Assembly: GCA_016165875.1 (NCBI GenBank)
Contig: JABBOT010000004.1
Coordinates: 13,207,672 to 13,271,671, forward strand
DNA from: Acanthopleura granulata
Lineage: Eukaryota; Mollusca; Polyplacophora; Chitonida; Chitonidae
Direction: 5' to 3'
Length of the DNA stretch: 64,000 nt
A program made the position numbers and the translations under genes. Below the pieces are notes generated by a model. That model was not told the DNA's origin. It ran no database searches and saw nothing but the letters and a program-made list of their open reading frames with translations. Shown in pieces: positions 53,401 to 64,000 of the stretch. Position 1 is the first letter of the stretch. Each line of letters opens with the position of its first letter.

Positions 53401-56400
53401 GGCCATCAAAATTAAGACATTTTAGGGGTGAAATACTCCTAGAAAACTACGTGTCACCTACTCTATTACAGGTTTCAATCCCTGTATATAAATATATTTC
53501 ATGAATAATATCTCTAACTGGTTGTGTGCGGTGTTTCAAATATCTGAAGTCCTTGTACATGTGAATCGTTATTTCTTCATCAGAATGGACATCATTACAC
53601 AACAAGTACTGATGCACAACGGTAACAATAACTTATTGCCTAATACATTAGCAAGTGAGTAAGAAACCAAGCAATCCCCAGTCGTTATGATAATTCTTGT
53701 ACATCAATGATCAAGAATACCAACTTGGGAATATAACACAGGAGTATGAAAAACGGACAAACAGAAAGACAAACTTAACAGACAAGTATTATGAAATATA
53801 AGGAAAACCATGCCAACCATGGCAATGTGAAAGCAATCCATAAAAACAAATTTCATGTTAAACATCCAAAGCGGTTTTGAAGGTACATATAAAACTTGGA
53901 AGACCAGAGTGGTATGGAAAAGGAGACAGACCTAAACACAAGCATACAGACATAAATTTTAACAGTTAACTTTCACAAATGAATGCAAGATGAAAATTTA
54001 TATTGACTGCCAAACTTACAAACTGTCTGTATAAGAAATTCCTAACATCCAAACAGGTGATGGAAAAACAAAGGTGTAGGGAATAATTTTTGGTAAGTCC
54101 ACCTACCCTTATTGCTTTATCTACCAGGTCTTTTGCAAGTCGTAGCCTGTCCCCAGTCATATAGCTTGATCTTCGGCCACCTAACTTCGGTCTGTTCAAG
54201 GACAGCTGAGGTGGCATGGTTTTGCTGCGCATGTTTCCTAGCATTCCAGGGTCCACACAGGACTGACTGGTTGGTTGATTTTCTTAAAACAAATAAAAAT
54301 GCCAACTGAGGCTTGTGACATATCCATGCACCACTGCTACAGTGGCACATGGCATGATATATATGACTCTACAACGTGCAAACCCAACTAGCTTAGTACC
54401 TGCAGAGCAGAAAACAAGCTGTATGTCACAAACAAAACTGAGTTGTTGTGTTCAAGCTTAACACTATTCAGACCTTAAGCCTTACAAGCTTTATCTCAAG
54501 CACTGAACAACATACTAATCTCATCTTACCCAATAACATTATAATCTGTCTCAACTTGCCTGTGCAATAGTAATGTAACATAGCATAACACCCTCTTGAA
54601 TATATTTATGTGTACCACTTGTATAGCTCTCCAGAGAATGGCCTCTTGATCCAGACCGCAGGATTCGAAAGCACACACCAGACACAAAAAAGATTATGCA
54701 TATTTATAAGTATGTATTAGACCAGCTTTAACTGATTTGGCCAACTCCAATGCATTAGAAACCTTTATTAGTATATTTGAGTTCTTAGGATATGAGATGT
54801 TGACAAAATGATTGCAGTTAAAGTACATACATGCACACAATGAATTGTTTTCAATGTACCAGTAACTATTCTATTATTTAACATAAGAGTTCCAGTCATG
54901 TCATGGCATTTTACAAATATGGTATTTACACCATCACGTCATGCATGCACATTTCTATCTCCCTTTATCTTTCCACGCCTTAAAATTACCAAGTTCTTTC
55001 AGTGTAACTTTAAGACCAATCAGTTCACATTTCATCAGTGCAACTGATAAAACTTTTCATAGTGCCTAACTCTTAACTGACAAGTCAACGAGGGAAGAGC
55101 TCAAATATTGGAACACCTTTACAACAGCTAGAGTACATATATGTGTGCTCAAGAACAAGATATACTTTTCTTCTCTACTTTTCTACACTATCCAACAAAG
55201 GTACAGTTGGCTGATCGACAAGAGTGGAATATCAATACCCCTTTGGAATGTACCACTCATGGCTACCCCTGATGCTCTGGAATAAGAGCTCTTCCCTATG
55301 CATCCACCCTGTTATTCTCCCATTGTGAAATCATGCATTGAGGCGCAACTACACATTTGATAATAACCTTTTTTATCATCATCTGAATCATCTTCGTCAC
55401 TATGGGGTCTACTCTGAGGATACCTAGGTCGCTGGGAGGTACCAGGTGGGCGTAGTTTCTTCAATGCCATGTCAGGATTGCCACTAGCATATGGTCCTAT
55501 GGAAACAAGGAACACAAAAATTTCAGTGTTCATACAAAAGACATTCTTTTTCTTCAAAGGTTCTTGCTGACAAAAGATTATAATTCATCTTACAACAATT
55601 CATGTCTTTACATAATGTATGTACATTGGTGGAGTTTAGAAAGAAACTAATTCTGAAAAGTTCCAACTCTAACGTTCACAATGTACAATAACAGGAGAAT
55701 AAATACCGTCAATGATACGTTGCAAATTTGCTGAGATTTTTTCTTTTGGTGGTTTTGTGAGTTGTTCATCCGAGGATGTTTCATGGATCTTTGATTTTGT
55801 ATCATTCTGTGCGTCCTGGTCAGCATCACTTCCCTGTTGATAATCAAAAGAACAACACTAATACACATGATACCAGCAACACTTGCAATATAATATGTTC
55901 ATCATTGGCAGTGAGAATGCAAGCTTATAATAAAAAAACAACTCCAAACATATTAAAGGAGAACATTTAGGTGTATTACACTGGTAATATGAACAATGTT
56001 TAGATGACACATGAAATCATAAAGAATTTATATCACACAATTTATATTCAACATACAAAAGGACAAACTTGCACGGAGGGTTTTTGAGATATGACACCAC
56101 GAAAACCAAGTGACGTCCCTTTGTATCTTGGCTTTGCTGCTTTAGGATACTATAAACAATGCCAATTACGTAAAACAATCGTAAATGTTTATCACATGAA
56201 CTACATTCTGATGTACATCTGGGTTTTGCGAAGAGTAAAAATATCACAATTCTGGCAGTAGTTTAACTTTGATATGGAAACCACCACATACTGGAACATG
56301 TAATTCAGCTCCATCTGTATGAAAACAGCGGCAACCTAGCACCAAAGGAATGTGTTACATAAATCTTGTGACTCAAGAACAATTTTTTGCCCCTTTTATG

Positions 56401-58053
56401 CATACACTCCTCAAAAAAAGAACAAAGAAAACATTTTCACAGAATTTACATCCCCAGCAAAACTGTTACCTCATGAAAGACAACGATCACTCAGAATCAC
56501 AGAATTCCTTACAATCAAATAGTTTTATCATGCCAAATGGCATAGTTATGTTAATATTTATTTCACAAATATTAAATGGTAATACCTGAACCTTTAGACA
56601 AAGTTCACTAAGGTTCTGTCTAGAAACATTACTTACATCCTTTGTTCCCTCTTTGTTGTTCTTCTTTGTCTTTCCCATTGGGCTAAGTTGACCATTTCGA
56701 GAGTGCTCACGATCACCTACTTTTTCCAACTTGAATATAAAATTAAAGGAATATTCATAAAATCTGAAAATACATCCACTGTTGCTGATGAACAAGACAA
56801 ATATAGTTCACATCTTAAATATGTGTACATTTAACATGAACCACAGGAGGTCATCACCCCTCAGAGTCAATTACATTGTAGAAAGTAAGGAAAATGAGAG
56901 CAATATCCTGAAGACATATGTTGCACCTAAGTAGACACTTAACCACAGGAAGTGCAACAAAAACCCATTACTTAATTTAAAGCAGCATAGTCTGTAGCCA
57001 AAAAAAAAAATAAATAAAACATTGTATTTATTAGTGTTGTTAATATATCACAGTGTGTTTCTGTAAAGCTCCACTGCAATACAATTTAAGGATACATGTA
57101 TTTAAATGTCTGTATAACATACACATATACGGTTCATAAGCACATTTTATCTGAAACAGTAAATCACAAACCACAAAATCATATAATTTTAAGAAAATCT
57201 GATCGACTCTTAAGAGAATTATGTCCACAAAGTCCACAATGTCACAGACAGAATAAACCCTTTGTGCGTCAAGTCAAAGTTAATGTCATCTTTAATGCTT
57301 TGAGTCTCAGGATGTGGGATATTGCTTTTTCCCTTACTGGACCCAATTCTAACTCCTTTTGGTATACTTGCTGGAAGAAACGTGATTTCAAAACTTTGTT
57401 TGCATTCCAAAGATGACCTACCTTATCTTGTGATGCAACACTATGGATGTGTGTACATGTATTTATTCATTTATTTCCTTAAATCAAACTGGTTCATTTG
57501 ATCTTGATGTCAGGGCATGAGGTGATTGGAATGACTGTATTATACCAATTCAACACTACAGTAAACCCAAAGCTGCTTTGCGCACTTGTCCTGCCAACTG
57601 TTATCTTCGCAGATGTATTTATTACATCTTCACCAAACATTGAAAGTTCAAGAAGTACCTCCTTATCATCGTTTGTTTGCTTGTTTGAAGTGCACTGTTT
57701 ATTAGGATTAAAAAAATATCAGTATGACACACACTTGTAAAAAGGTAACTTTATAAAGTAGAATGTTCATGCTTATGAGCCCTGTACTTGTTCATATCTT
57801 TCATTCAATTGAGGTCAAGTTACAAAAGCATAACACAAACAAACTGTGAGGCTGTTTGTCCATGAAATATAAGGGACTTAGGATTATCTGGCCTTACAAA
57901 CACACTTACCATTTTTTTCTGCCTCTCCAAATGGTTTTGTTGTCTGGCCATAAAGTCTGTCCCCATGTTCTCCACAATCCTGGTGCTCGTCAAACTGAGT
58001 TTGGGTTTGAATGTGAACAGCCCTTCATTGCTACTACTTCGACTTTGGTTCAT
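44487..58053 (-). CDS. TTLL3: Tubulin glycylase, TTLL3/TTLL8 type
   Basis: Complete 1,124-aa short isoform. Exons: 58,053-57,910; 56,729-56,637; 55,833-55,707; 55,496-55,368; 54,282-54,107; 53,350-53,152; 52,263-52,196; 51,880-51,752; 51,632-51,518; 50,167-49,928; 49,642-49,503; 49,220-49,159; 48,728-48,577; 47,724-47,629; 47,355-47,211; 46,722-46,609; 46,276-46,171; 45,856-45,709; 45,478-44,487. All phases close (3,375 nt). Such enzymes add the first glycine to tubulin side chains in cilia. Visible: [20 protein letters not shown] and WIEK (about 225-250), an Asp tract, FFPRCYRL, the ATP-grasp motifs [15 protein letters not shown] (about 577-592), [29 protein letters not shown] and [14 protein letters not shown] (766-780), then [19 protein letters not shown] Glu/Lys-rich insert fills about 400-515. 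TTLL3 versus TTLL8 is not resolved. First ATG after an in-frame stop chosen as start. Confidence 0.93.
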
Positions 58054-58480
58054 GCTATCTGAAAACCCCAGGACGCTGAATGACAAAGTCTGTGGACGAA
58101 ATTTATGAGTCCAGGTGAAGTTGAGGTTGACTTGACAGCGCAGGCCCAGATTTTACACGCCATCAAGTTGTCAACTTCAGCAAGTCGACAACGTGGTGGG
58201 GGAAAACCTTCTTTGCGCGGGCTTTGCTGTGTGTTAGTGCAAGATGAAATCTATTTGACCTGACCTCCTCCTAACTCCTCTACTGAGGGTTCTAACAAGC
58301 TACTAATTACAAGGTGTTAACCCATTCTGTGTCATATCGCCGTTCCGAAAGCCACACGGTCAAGATAAATGCGTCCTGCCCGTCACCATGGACGCGCGCC
58401 ATTATGGGTCTTCGGTTATTTTCGGTCATCTTCGGCAATGTCCGATAGCCTCCGACATGTCAGAGCTATAATGCATTTCA
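58054..58480. promoter_or_regulatory. Probable promoter region of the glycylase gene
   Basis: The 400 bp upstream of the glycylase start is richer in CpG than its surroundings (for example GACGCGCGCCATTATGGG near 58,391) and contains several TTCGGT/TTCGGC copies between 58,410 and 58,460. The only other start nearby, the rolling-stone-like gene on the plus strand, begins its coding at 61,267, so a shared bidirectional promoter with a distant 5'UTR exon is possible but not shown. Confidence 0.35.
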
Positions 58481-60069
58481 AAACGTAGGATAATGTGCTG
58501 TTGTGCTGAAATGCAGGAATCTCTTGAAATGATTTCTAATGCTGTTCTTTACTTGCAGAAATATCATTGAGATAATATGTGCTATAATTTGTCACGCAAT
58601 AACAGAAATTCAAGAACGTCAGAGACGGACAATATTTGCTAAAGGCCTTGTCATTTACCGTGTCAAATATGGTGTGTCAAGGTTTTATGAAATATATGTC
58701 CTCATACCACGTGACTATGGCACATGATGCAGTTATAGCTGTCACACATACGGCAGCATCTTGGCAGTACTAGAGTGTACAATTGTCGCAAGATTTGGGC
58801 AATTTGGTGAGTGTTCAAACAGTAATTCAGACTTGAGTGTGATTCAGATTTAAATTTGCACCTTATTAAGTTATTAATACTTTTATTCTAGCCATTTCCC
58901 CTTGACTTGCAATCAGTTATGATTCTTTTTGAACTTTTGATGTAAGGGCGTGTGTTTTTCAATTTAGAACGACTTAACAAGTGCTCATGTGATTAGTGAG
59001 TGGTTGGGCAGCGCTTAGGCCATGATGCGAGCGTTCAGAGTAGAAAAATGTAGTGGTTTAATTGTCTGGTTGTGTCTGAGATTATTGGCATTTGGTGTGA
59101 AGAGATGACCTGAACCTTAATTTCCACAAACTGATTCAGGATTTATGAAGCCGTTATAAATAGGCCGATAGGAATTTATGAAACAATATTTTTCATATAT
59201 AGGCCTAGGCCTATGGTTATTTGGATAAATTGTAAATTGATAAAAAGCATAATAAGAAACAAAAATTAGGGTGTACTTTAATTTAAATTTCGTGTGACAG
59301 ATCCTTTGAATACATAGGTTTATAAATATCCTTAGTCATGGCTATTTGTTTATGGTACTTGTATTATATAAGTTTGCCCCTCTGTTGTATTGTAGACGAA
59401 AAGAAGTAGAACATGTGTAAATGTGTGTTTTGGTTATTGCATGTACATGTGTGATTCCATATGTGTCTTTGTCATTGTTCAAATGCTTTTTACATACTGA
59501 GTGTGACTGCATCTCTAGGTATATGAGTATGGTAGTGCTATATGACCATTTCTACCCAACTGCACAGTGTCAAGAGAGGTGTTTAAGAAAGCCATTCTGC
59601 ACAAGTATTACATGTATTAAAAGTATTTTGAGAGTTAAAATGTATACCTGTCTATAGTACCATTTATTTTGTTGCCAACTGGACAGACATGAACGTCTTA
59701 AAACGGCACATGAGCAGTAATAACAGTATATGTAGTGCTAAGCATCCCAGGTGACATCCCATGTGGTGGCCACTCACTTTGAGGGAGACTATGATGAGTA
59801 TTACATGCAAGCTATACCCTCTTTCCTCAACGTTTTCGGATTTGAAAGAACAAAGAAAGCAATTTTTGGCAAACTTTTAATTTGATTTTGGAGACAAAAC
59901 TACATTGGTACAGGTTGGGTTAACCAAAAAGGCTAAATGCAAATTGCTGCCTACAAATTGGTAGTAAAGGCATACAGCTTATTTTTTGTTGAAGTCTAAG
60001 TACGTGGTATACTGGGTCAAATTTGCAAAGGTATTTAAATATGGATTTAATCTTAACCGCGCGAAACAT
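58481..60069. other. Spacer between glycylase and rolling-stone-like genes
   Basis: No gene recognised. Around 59,814-59,920 lies a diverged partial copy of the CCTCAAC(C/G)TTTTC MITE family, sharing TGAAAGAACAA, TTTAATTTGATTTT and CTACATTGGT with the copy at 28,785. Small open frames at 58,539-58,727 and 59,421-59,657 show no family resemblance. Confidence 0.45.
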
Positions 60070-61180
60070 CATGAAATGTGGGGCAGGTCAAGCAGAAGAA
60101 ATACTATCCCTGGATAATAGGCAAGGGTTCAGAGGCTGCCTAGACTCTGGAAGCTATTGCTTTTTAGATAACTGGAGACACATTTGAGGCAATTTTTGGC
60201 AACTAAAAGGATGATAGGAAGCTGAGATAAACTGACTTTCTGGAGAACGTCGTATAATTTTATTTTTTTAGTCAAAGTACAATGTATACACAGGGCCCTA
60301 ACCCTAACTCTAACCCCAAAAGTGTTTTATGGTGGAATTAGCCTGAAAAGACTTATGGTTTACATGGATGATAAAACAAATAGTTGAACGGCATCTATAA
60401 GCCATTAACCAGTTTAGGTGTTAGCCTGTTCGAATCTGACTCATATGGCTTTGAATGAACAAGTACCCGAACTGTTGGCGTACGCAGACATGCATTTGTC
60501 TTGAAATGTAATAAGATTAAAGATTTATTTCTCCACAAGTTCAAGTTTATTAGTCACTAAGATATATATTCTGTTGACCATCCCATACAACTGGAGGGAA
60601 GCAGAACATCACTGAATGTGGGTTGACTGATGCCGAGGAATTACATGTACTATCCCTGTGGAAAAAGTTAGGGTTCAGGGGCTGCACGGGTCCAGGCAAC
60701 TCTCACCTAGTTTTAGGTGACTTCTGGCAACTAAAATGTTGATTGGAAGCTTGGATAAACTGATCTTTCAGCAGAATGTTATGTAATGTGGGGGAGCTAA
60801 AATAGTAGAACAATTGTCACAAAGAAATGGGCATGGGTCCAAAGGAGACCAGGGGGCCACACAAGCTGTGATCTTTCTACACTCAGGGACTCGTCTTGAA
60901 CAATCTTTTGCTGATTAAAATTATGATAGGGCACCAAAAAATCTGCATTTTTTAAATTTTTTATTGGAAGATCATATAACCTTGGCATCGTGTTAAATGT
61001 AAAGAGACTGTGCTACATGTATATACCAATCCAACAAGCAAACGTCTAGGGGCTACCTAGAGCCTGGAAGCTCTGACCTTAGCAACTAGCCAGGGAAACA
61101 TTTCGTACAATTTCTGCTAACCAGAGTTAGCTATGATAGGAAGCAGCAATTAAAGCCACAAATCTCTATCCTACAATTAA
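60070..61180 (+). repeat. Diverged repeats with a unit of about 190 bp
   Basis: Four related segments begin near 60,070, 60,605, 60,785 and 60,990. Each has, in order, a GGGTTCAGAGGCTGCC-like block (variants AGGGTTCAGGGGCTGCACGG, GTCCAAAGGAGACCAGGGGG, GTCTAGGGGCTACCTAGAGC), a GGAAGCTCTGACC-like block, a GGCAACTAAA-like block and a GATAGGAAGC...AACTGA-like block. The last three are head to tail. The first is separated by about 340 bp that includes a short telomere-like tract. Identity is low, so this is an old array or a group of related insertions upstream of the rolling-stone-like gene. Confidence 0.6.
60296..60317 (+). repeat. Short telomere-like (CCCTAA) tract
   Basis: Two clean CCCTAA units followed by CTCTAACCCC, about 22 bp, matching the animal telomere repeat TTAGGG on the minus strand. 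It is too short to indicate a real interstitial telomere. It could mark a repaired break or be chance within the surrounding repeat array. Confidence 0.5.
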
Positions 61181-61266
61181 TATGCTTGGCTTTTAATTCA
61201 TGTCAGGACATTCAGCACTGTACATTTAATTCAAGATTTAATGGGGTTGTTTTTCTGTTTTAGGAA

Positions 61267-64000
61267 ATGGTTATTTCGTGTCCAGTGCTTCGGGCCGAGT
61301 TCCGACTAAAGCAGCTTGGCTTCTCCACGATTGTTTTTGATAGAGTATTTTTCTCCCAAGTATGTATGATGCCTTAATTAATAATATTAGAACTTCTCTT
61401 AAGCAAAATTATGTATTTTATACTTACATTTACTTATGTAAAGTTTTAAAAATCACAGTGTTCCATGAAAGCATACATTGGTGTTTTTTCTTCATGGTTC
61501 TAAGCAAAACCTGCTGGAATGTGTTCCTAATCCCCTAACAAGATGGGACCATTGTGAGGGGATTAAGGCTGTTATTTTTGTATAAGGTCCACAAAGACTG
61601 CATGGGTAGACATCTGCACAAATGGTGATGTAGACACGCAGCAGAGGCACATTTGTTCACAGAATTTAATCCAAGTCAGTGGGTTAATCTCCCCTGAGCA
61701 GTTTTGTCAAAATTCGATTTTTTAAGCGATTTTTTAATTGAATTTGGTTTTAATCTTTAAATGAGAGGAAGCAAACATAAAATGAAAAAAGCAGGTAAAA
61801 TTTCTCCCTGGAATTATAGTATCCTTATGCTATCACTATAGGCTGTACACTGTTTGCTGCAAGACACTTAGAAAAGAACTTTCATCCCAGTGAGAGTGAG
61901 TCTGTCCGGTACTGAAATGAATCCATGCTTGTTTGGCTAAAGAAGATGTAAAAAAAAGTTCTTCACACAAAAGTGGCACAATGAGAAGAATATGCTCATA
62001 ATAGTATGGAAAGGTTTTTTTTGGCAAAGTAACAACTAATCAGGCAAGGCACTACAAAACATATTATAGCAATCCGCGCATGCTATAAATAGTGACAAAA
62101 TTGAATCGCCTTGTATCATCGTGATGAACCAATTGAGCCTATTAGTTCTGATAGTTTTTACTGAATGGATGGATTGACGAAAAGCAGACTCCAGTGTGGG
62201 TTAAATTATGTCACCTGCGACTTACCCTTACTTTGATTTATCCTAGAAGAGGTCAATTTGTCAGTAAAAATGGGAAAGGTATCGCATACTTGAATCCAAA
62301 ACCCACTTGTCGGAATTAGATCATGTTTACATTGCCTATTGTTTATCACTGTCAACACAGTGGGGTGATGGGTGACGTGAAACTATATACTTTGTTCCAA
62401 GTAAAGCATCCTGCTTCTTTAAAACAGTAAACTTTCTAAATATGACAAATATCTTCCAATAACTCCGAGAATACTTCAAGGTACATCTCTATATTTACAT
62501 GTTATAGGCTGCATTTTTGAACTGGCATTACATCTGAAAGCCTGTACAGGTTACAAGTCTGTTCTCACCTTTTCACTCTCCAGCTATACACTAGCAAATT
62601 TCTTAAATGTGTTAAATCAATGCACAACCCATAAATTATTCGGTGACAAATCCATTCAACAGGTCCAAGAATAACCTTTGGCACTCTGGTTTTCTCCACC
62701 CTTACAACTTATCGCCATCATGTAAGTGAAAAATTCTCGAGCCTTAATGAACAGGCAAATAAAAATATAAACAGCATCTAACAATGGTTATACAGCAACT
62801 TTACTTTTGGCTGCCATGTTGGGTGTTAGGATGGCTTTGTTTTGTTTTTGTGCTGTATTTAGCCTTCAGCAGACTGATGTACAAGGCAACGTGGCTAATC
62901 GCCCTTTGATGTCAATCATCAGACAATAGGACTTCGGTCTTGATTCAGCCTAGTTCGACGTGATATATTCCGCACTTAGATTCAAGAATTCTCATCATTG
63001 TGCCACTGTCACAAGGAGAACTTTTGATATAATATACGTTGTCAAATTATCCAACCTTCCGGGACAGTTTTATGTAGAACCTCTCTCATTTTGGCAAACT
63101 TGACCGCTACAGCGAGCAGCACATGGACTACTAGGATTAGAGGATCTAAATAAGAAGTATAGGATATGGAAGAAAGTCAGCTGTATGAAACTTTGAGTGG
63201 CAGTGACAGGTCTAGAGGTGGGTCAGGGGAACCTATTTTGTTTTTTGTTTCTTTTGGGGTTTTTTTTGTTTTTTTTTTGTTTTTGGAATGATTTTTGAAT
63301 TGTTTTAAGATTATACAGTTTGACTTGACCGCATATAAAATCATGAGATGGATTTGACAGGATGTCACTGTTTACATTGTAGTGGCGAATGCCCCCAGTT
63401 TTCGTTATTGGATACAAGGTGTTTCTGACTGTGTATGTGGACTTTTGGCTAATGTATACCGCTATCCGCTATGAAGACATTGACATCAGTGGAGGTTCGG
63501 GGACATTCATACCTTGGCCAGCCTGGCTGACAAATTGGACATACACACTGCTGGCTTTACACCTTACCATGTCCACTGTGGCCATTGTGGTGTATCACGT
63601 GGTCAAATTTTCAAACAACCACTCTTGGCTGTGCACACGAGCAGGTAGTGAACACTGGAGAATCATGCATGAAGGGAATAACCAAAGGGAGATAACTGGA
63701 GAGACTTACAGTACAGATGGCACTCAATCACCCGTTATAGTTCGTACTCCTGGTGCACCCTGGTACGTGATGGTCCTCTGGATTCTCTTTGACATGGCCA
63801 CTGCAGCAGTCCCAATGGTAACACTAATGTTTTTCATTTTCCTGTGGCCTCACATGAACCAATCAGGGGGAATAGATAATGACAACTTGCAGCTTCATGG
63901 GCTAAGCTCCGTTTGTTTGATCATAGACTTCTTGTTAAGCCCAGTCCCTGTTCGCTTGTTGCATGTGATATATCCTTTTGTTTATGGTCTCGTGTATCTT
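61267..64000 (+). CDS. Rolling-stone-like multi-pass membrane protein, 5' part
   Basis: Partial, cut by the window edge. Exon 1 is 61,267-61,359, with the ATG three bases after an acceptor (TTTTAG/GAA), so a 5'UTR exon lies upstream. Exon 2 is 63,383-64,000 and continues beyond the window. Both are phase 0, giving 237 aa so far. After LRAEFRLKQLGFS come hydrophobic segments at about residues 36-56, 80-101, 152-178 and 196-215, then LLHVIYPFVYGLVYL at the edge. Known: Drosophila Rolling stone, first linked to myoblast fusion, and its many invertebrate relatives share a short cytosolic start with a Phe-Gly/Leu-Gly-Phe-Ser segment, an SQW turn (here SQWRMPP across the intron), about six membrane helices and a conserved RLLHVIYPxxYG block. 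The cellular role in this organism is unknown. Confidence 0.88.
61360..63382 (+). other. Intron 1 of the rolling-stone-like gene
   Basis: Bounded by CAA/GTATGT and TTGTAG/TGG. No gene recognised inside. A T-rich stretch with repeated TTTTTTGT units lies at 63,236-63,286 near the 3' end and may act as an extended pyrimidine tract or be simple-sequence noise. Confidence 0.6.

Noticed and set aside
58054..58086. Longer N-terminus of the glycylase from 58,086
   Set aside because: That position is TTG, not ATG. The first in-frame ATG is at 58,053, and an in-frame stop lies upstream with no other ATG between.

Overview
This is a eukaryotic nuclear window. It is AT-rich, its genes are split by AG/GT-flanked introns, and it is crowded with small mobile elements. 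The protein families are animal: proteasome alpha-5, NAMPT, a tubulin glycylase, a synaptophysin-family protein and a rolling-stone-like membrane protein. Two tRNA-headed SINE copies, one ending in an ACTC-repeat tail, make a mollusc (perhaps a gastropod) my best guess. The species is an inference.

Layout from left to right. Positions 1-6,900 hold no recognisable exon. The first two coding exons of a synaptophysin-family gene lie on the minus strand (15,357-15,343 and 7,007-6,942). The 8.3 kb intron between them carries a decayed 4.7 kb hAT-like transposon (7,563-12,244, with terminal inverted repeats and a 6-bp flanking repeat) and one copy of a TTAA-flanked element of about 670 bp. The proteasome gene PSMA5 is divergent from it on the plus strand (16,395-21,743, eight coding exons, 241 aa). 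NAMPT follows on the plus strand (23,539-34,047, nine coding exons, 480 aa). Its intron 1 contains a foldback element, a 400-bp hairpin and a SINE. Positions 34,048-40,555 hold the NAMPT 3' region, a nested SINE and a stretch that looks protein-like on the minus strand.

A TTLL3/TTLL8-type tubulin glycylase fills the minus strand from 58,053 to 44,487 (19 coding exons, 1,124 aa). A further in-phase open exon at 41,487-40,556 predicts a longer C-terminal isoform. A probable shared promoter near 58.1-58.5 kb, a set of diverged roughly 190-bp repeats (60.07-61.18 kb) and the start of a rolling-stone-like membrane protein (61,267 to the window edge) complete the window.

The genes are unrelated housekeeping, metabolic, ciliary and membrane genes. 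There is no operon, and I found no evidence of a new multi-gene system. The most informative unexplained features are the mobile elements (hAT remnant, TTAA MITEs, foldback/hairpin structures), the alternative C-terminal exon of the glycylase, an upstream overlapping ORF in the synaptophysin-like mRNA, and two orphan open stretches (15.90-16.32 kb plus strand; 38.8-39.05 kb minus strand). All exon boundaries were read by eye from splice sites, phase and family similarity. No transcript data or database search was available.
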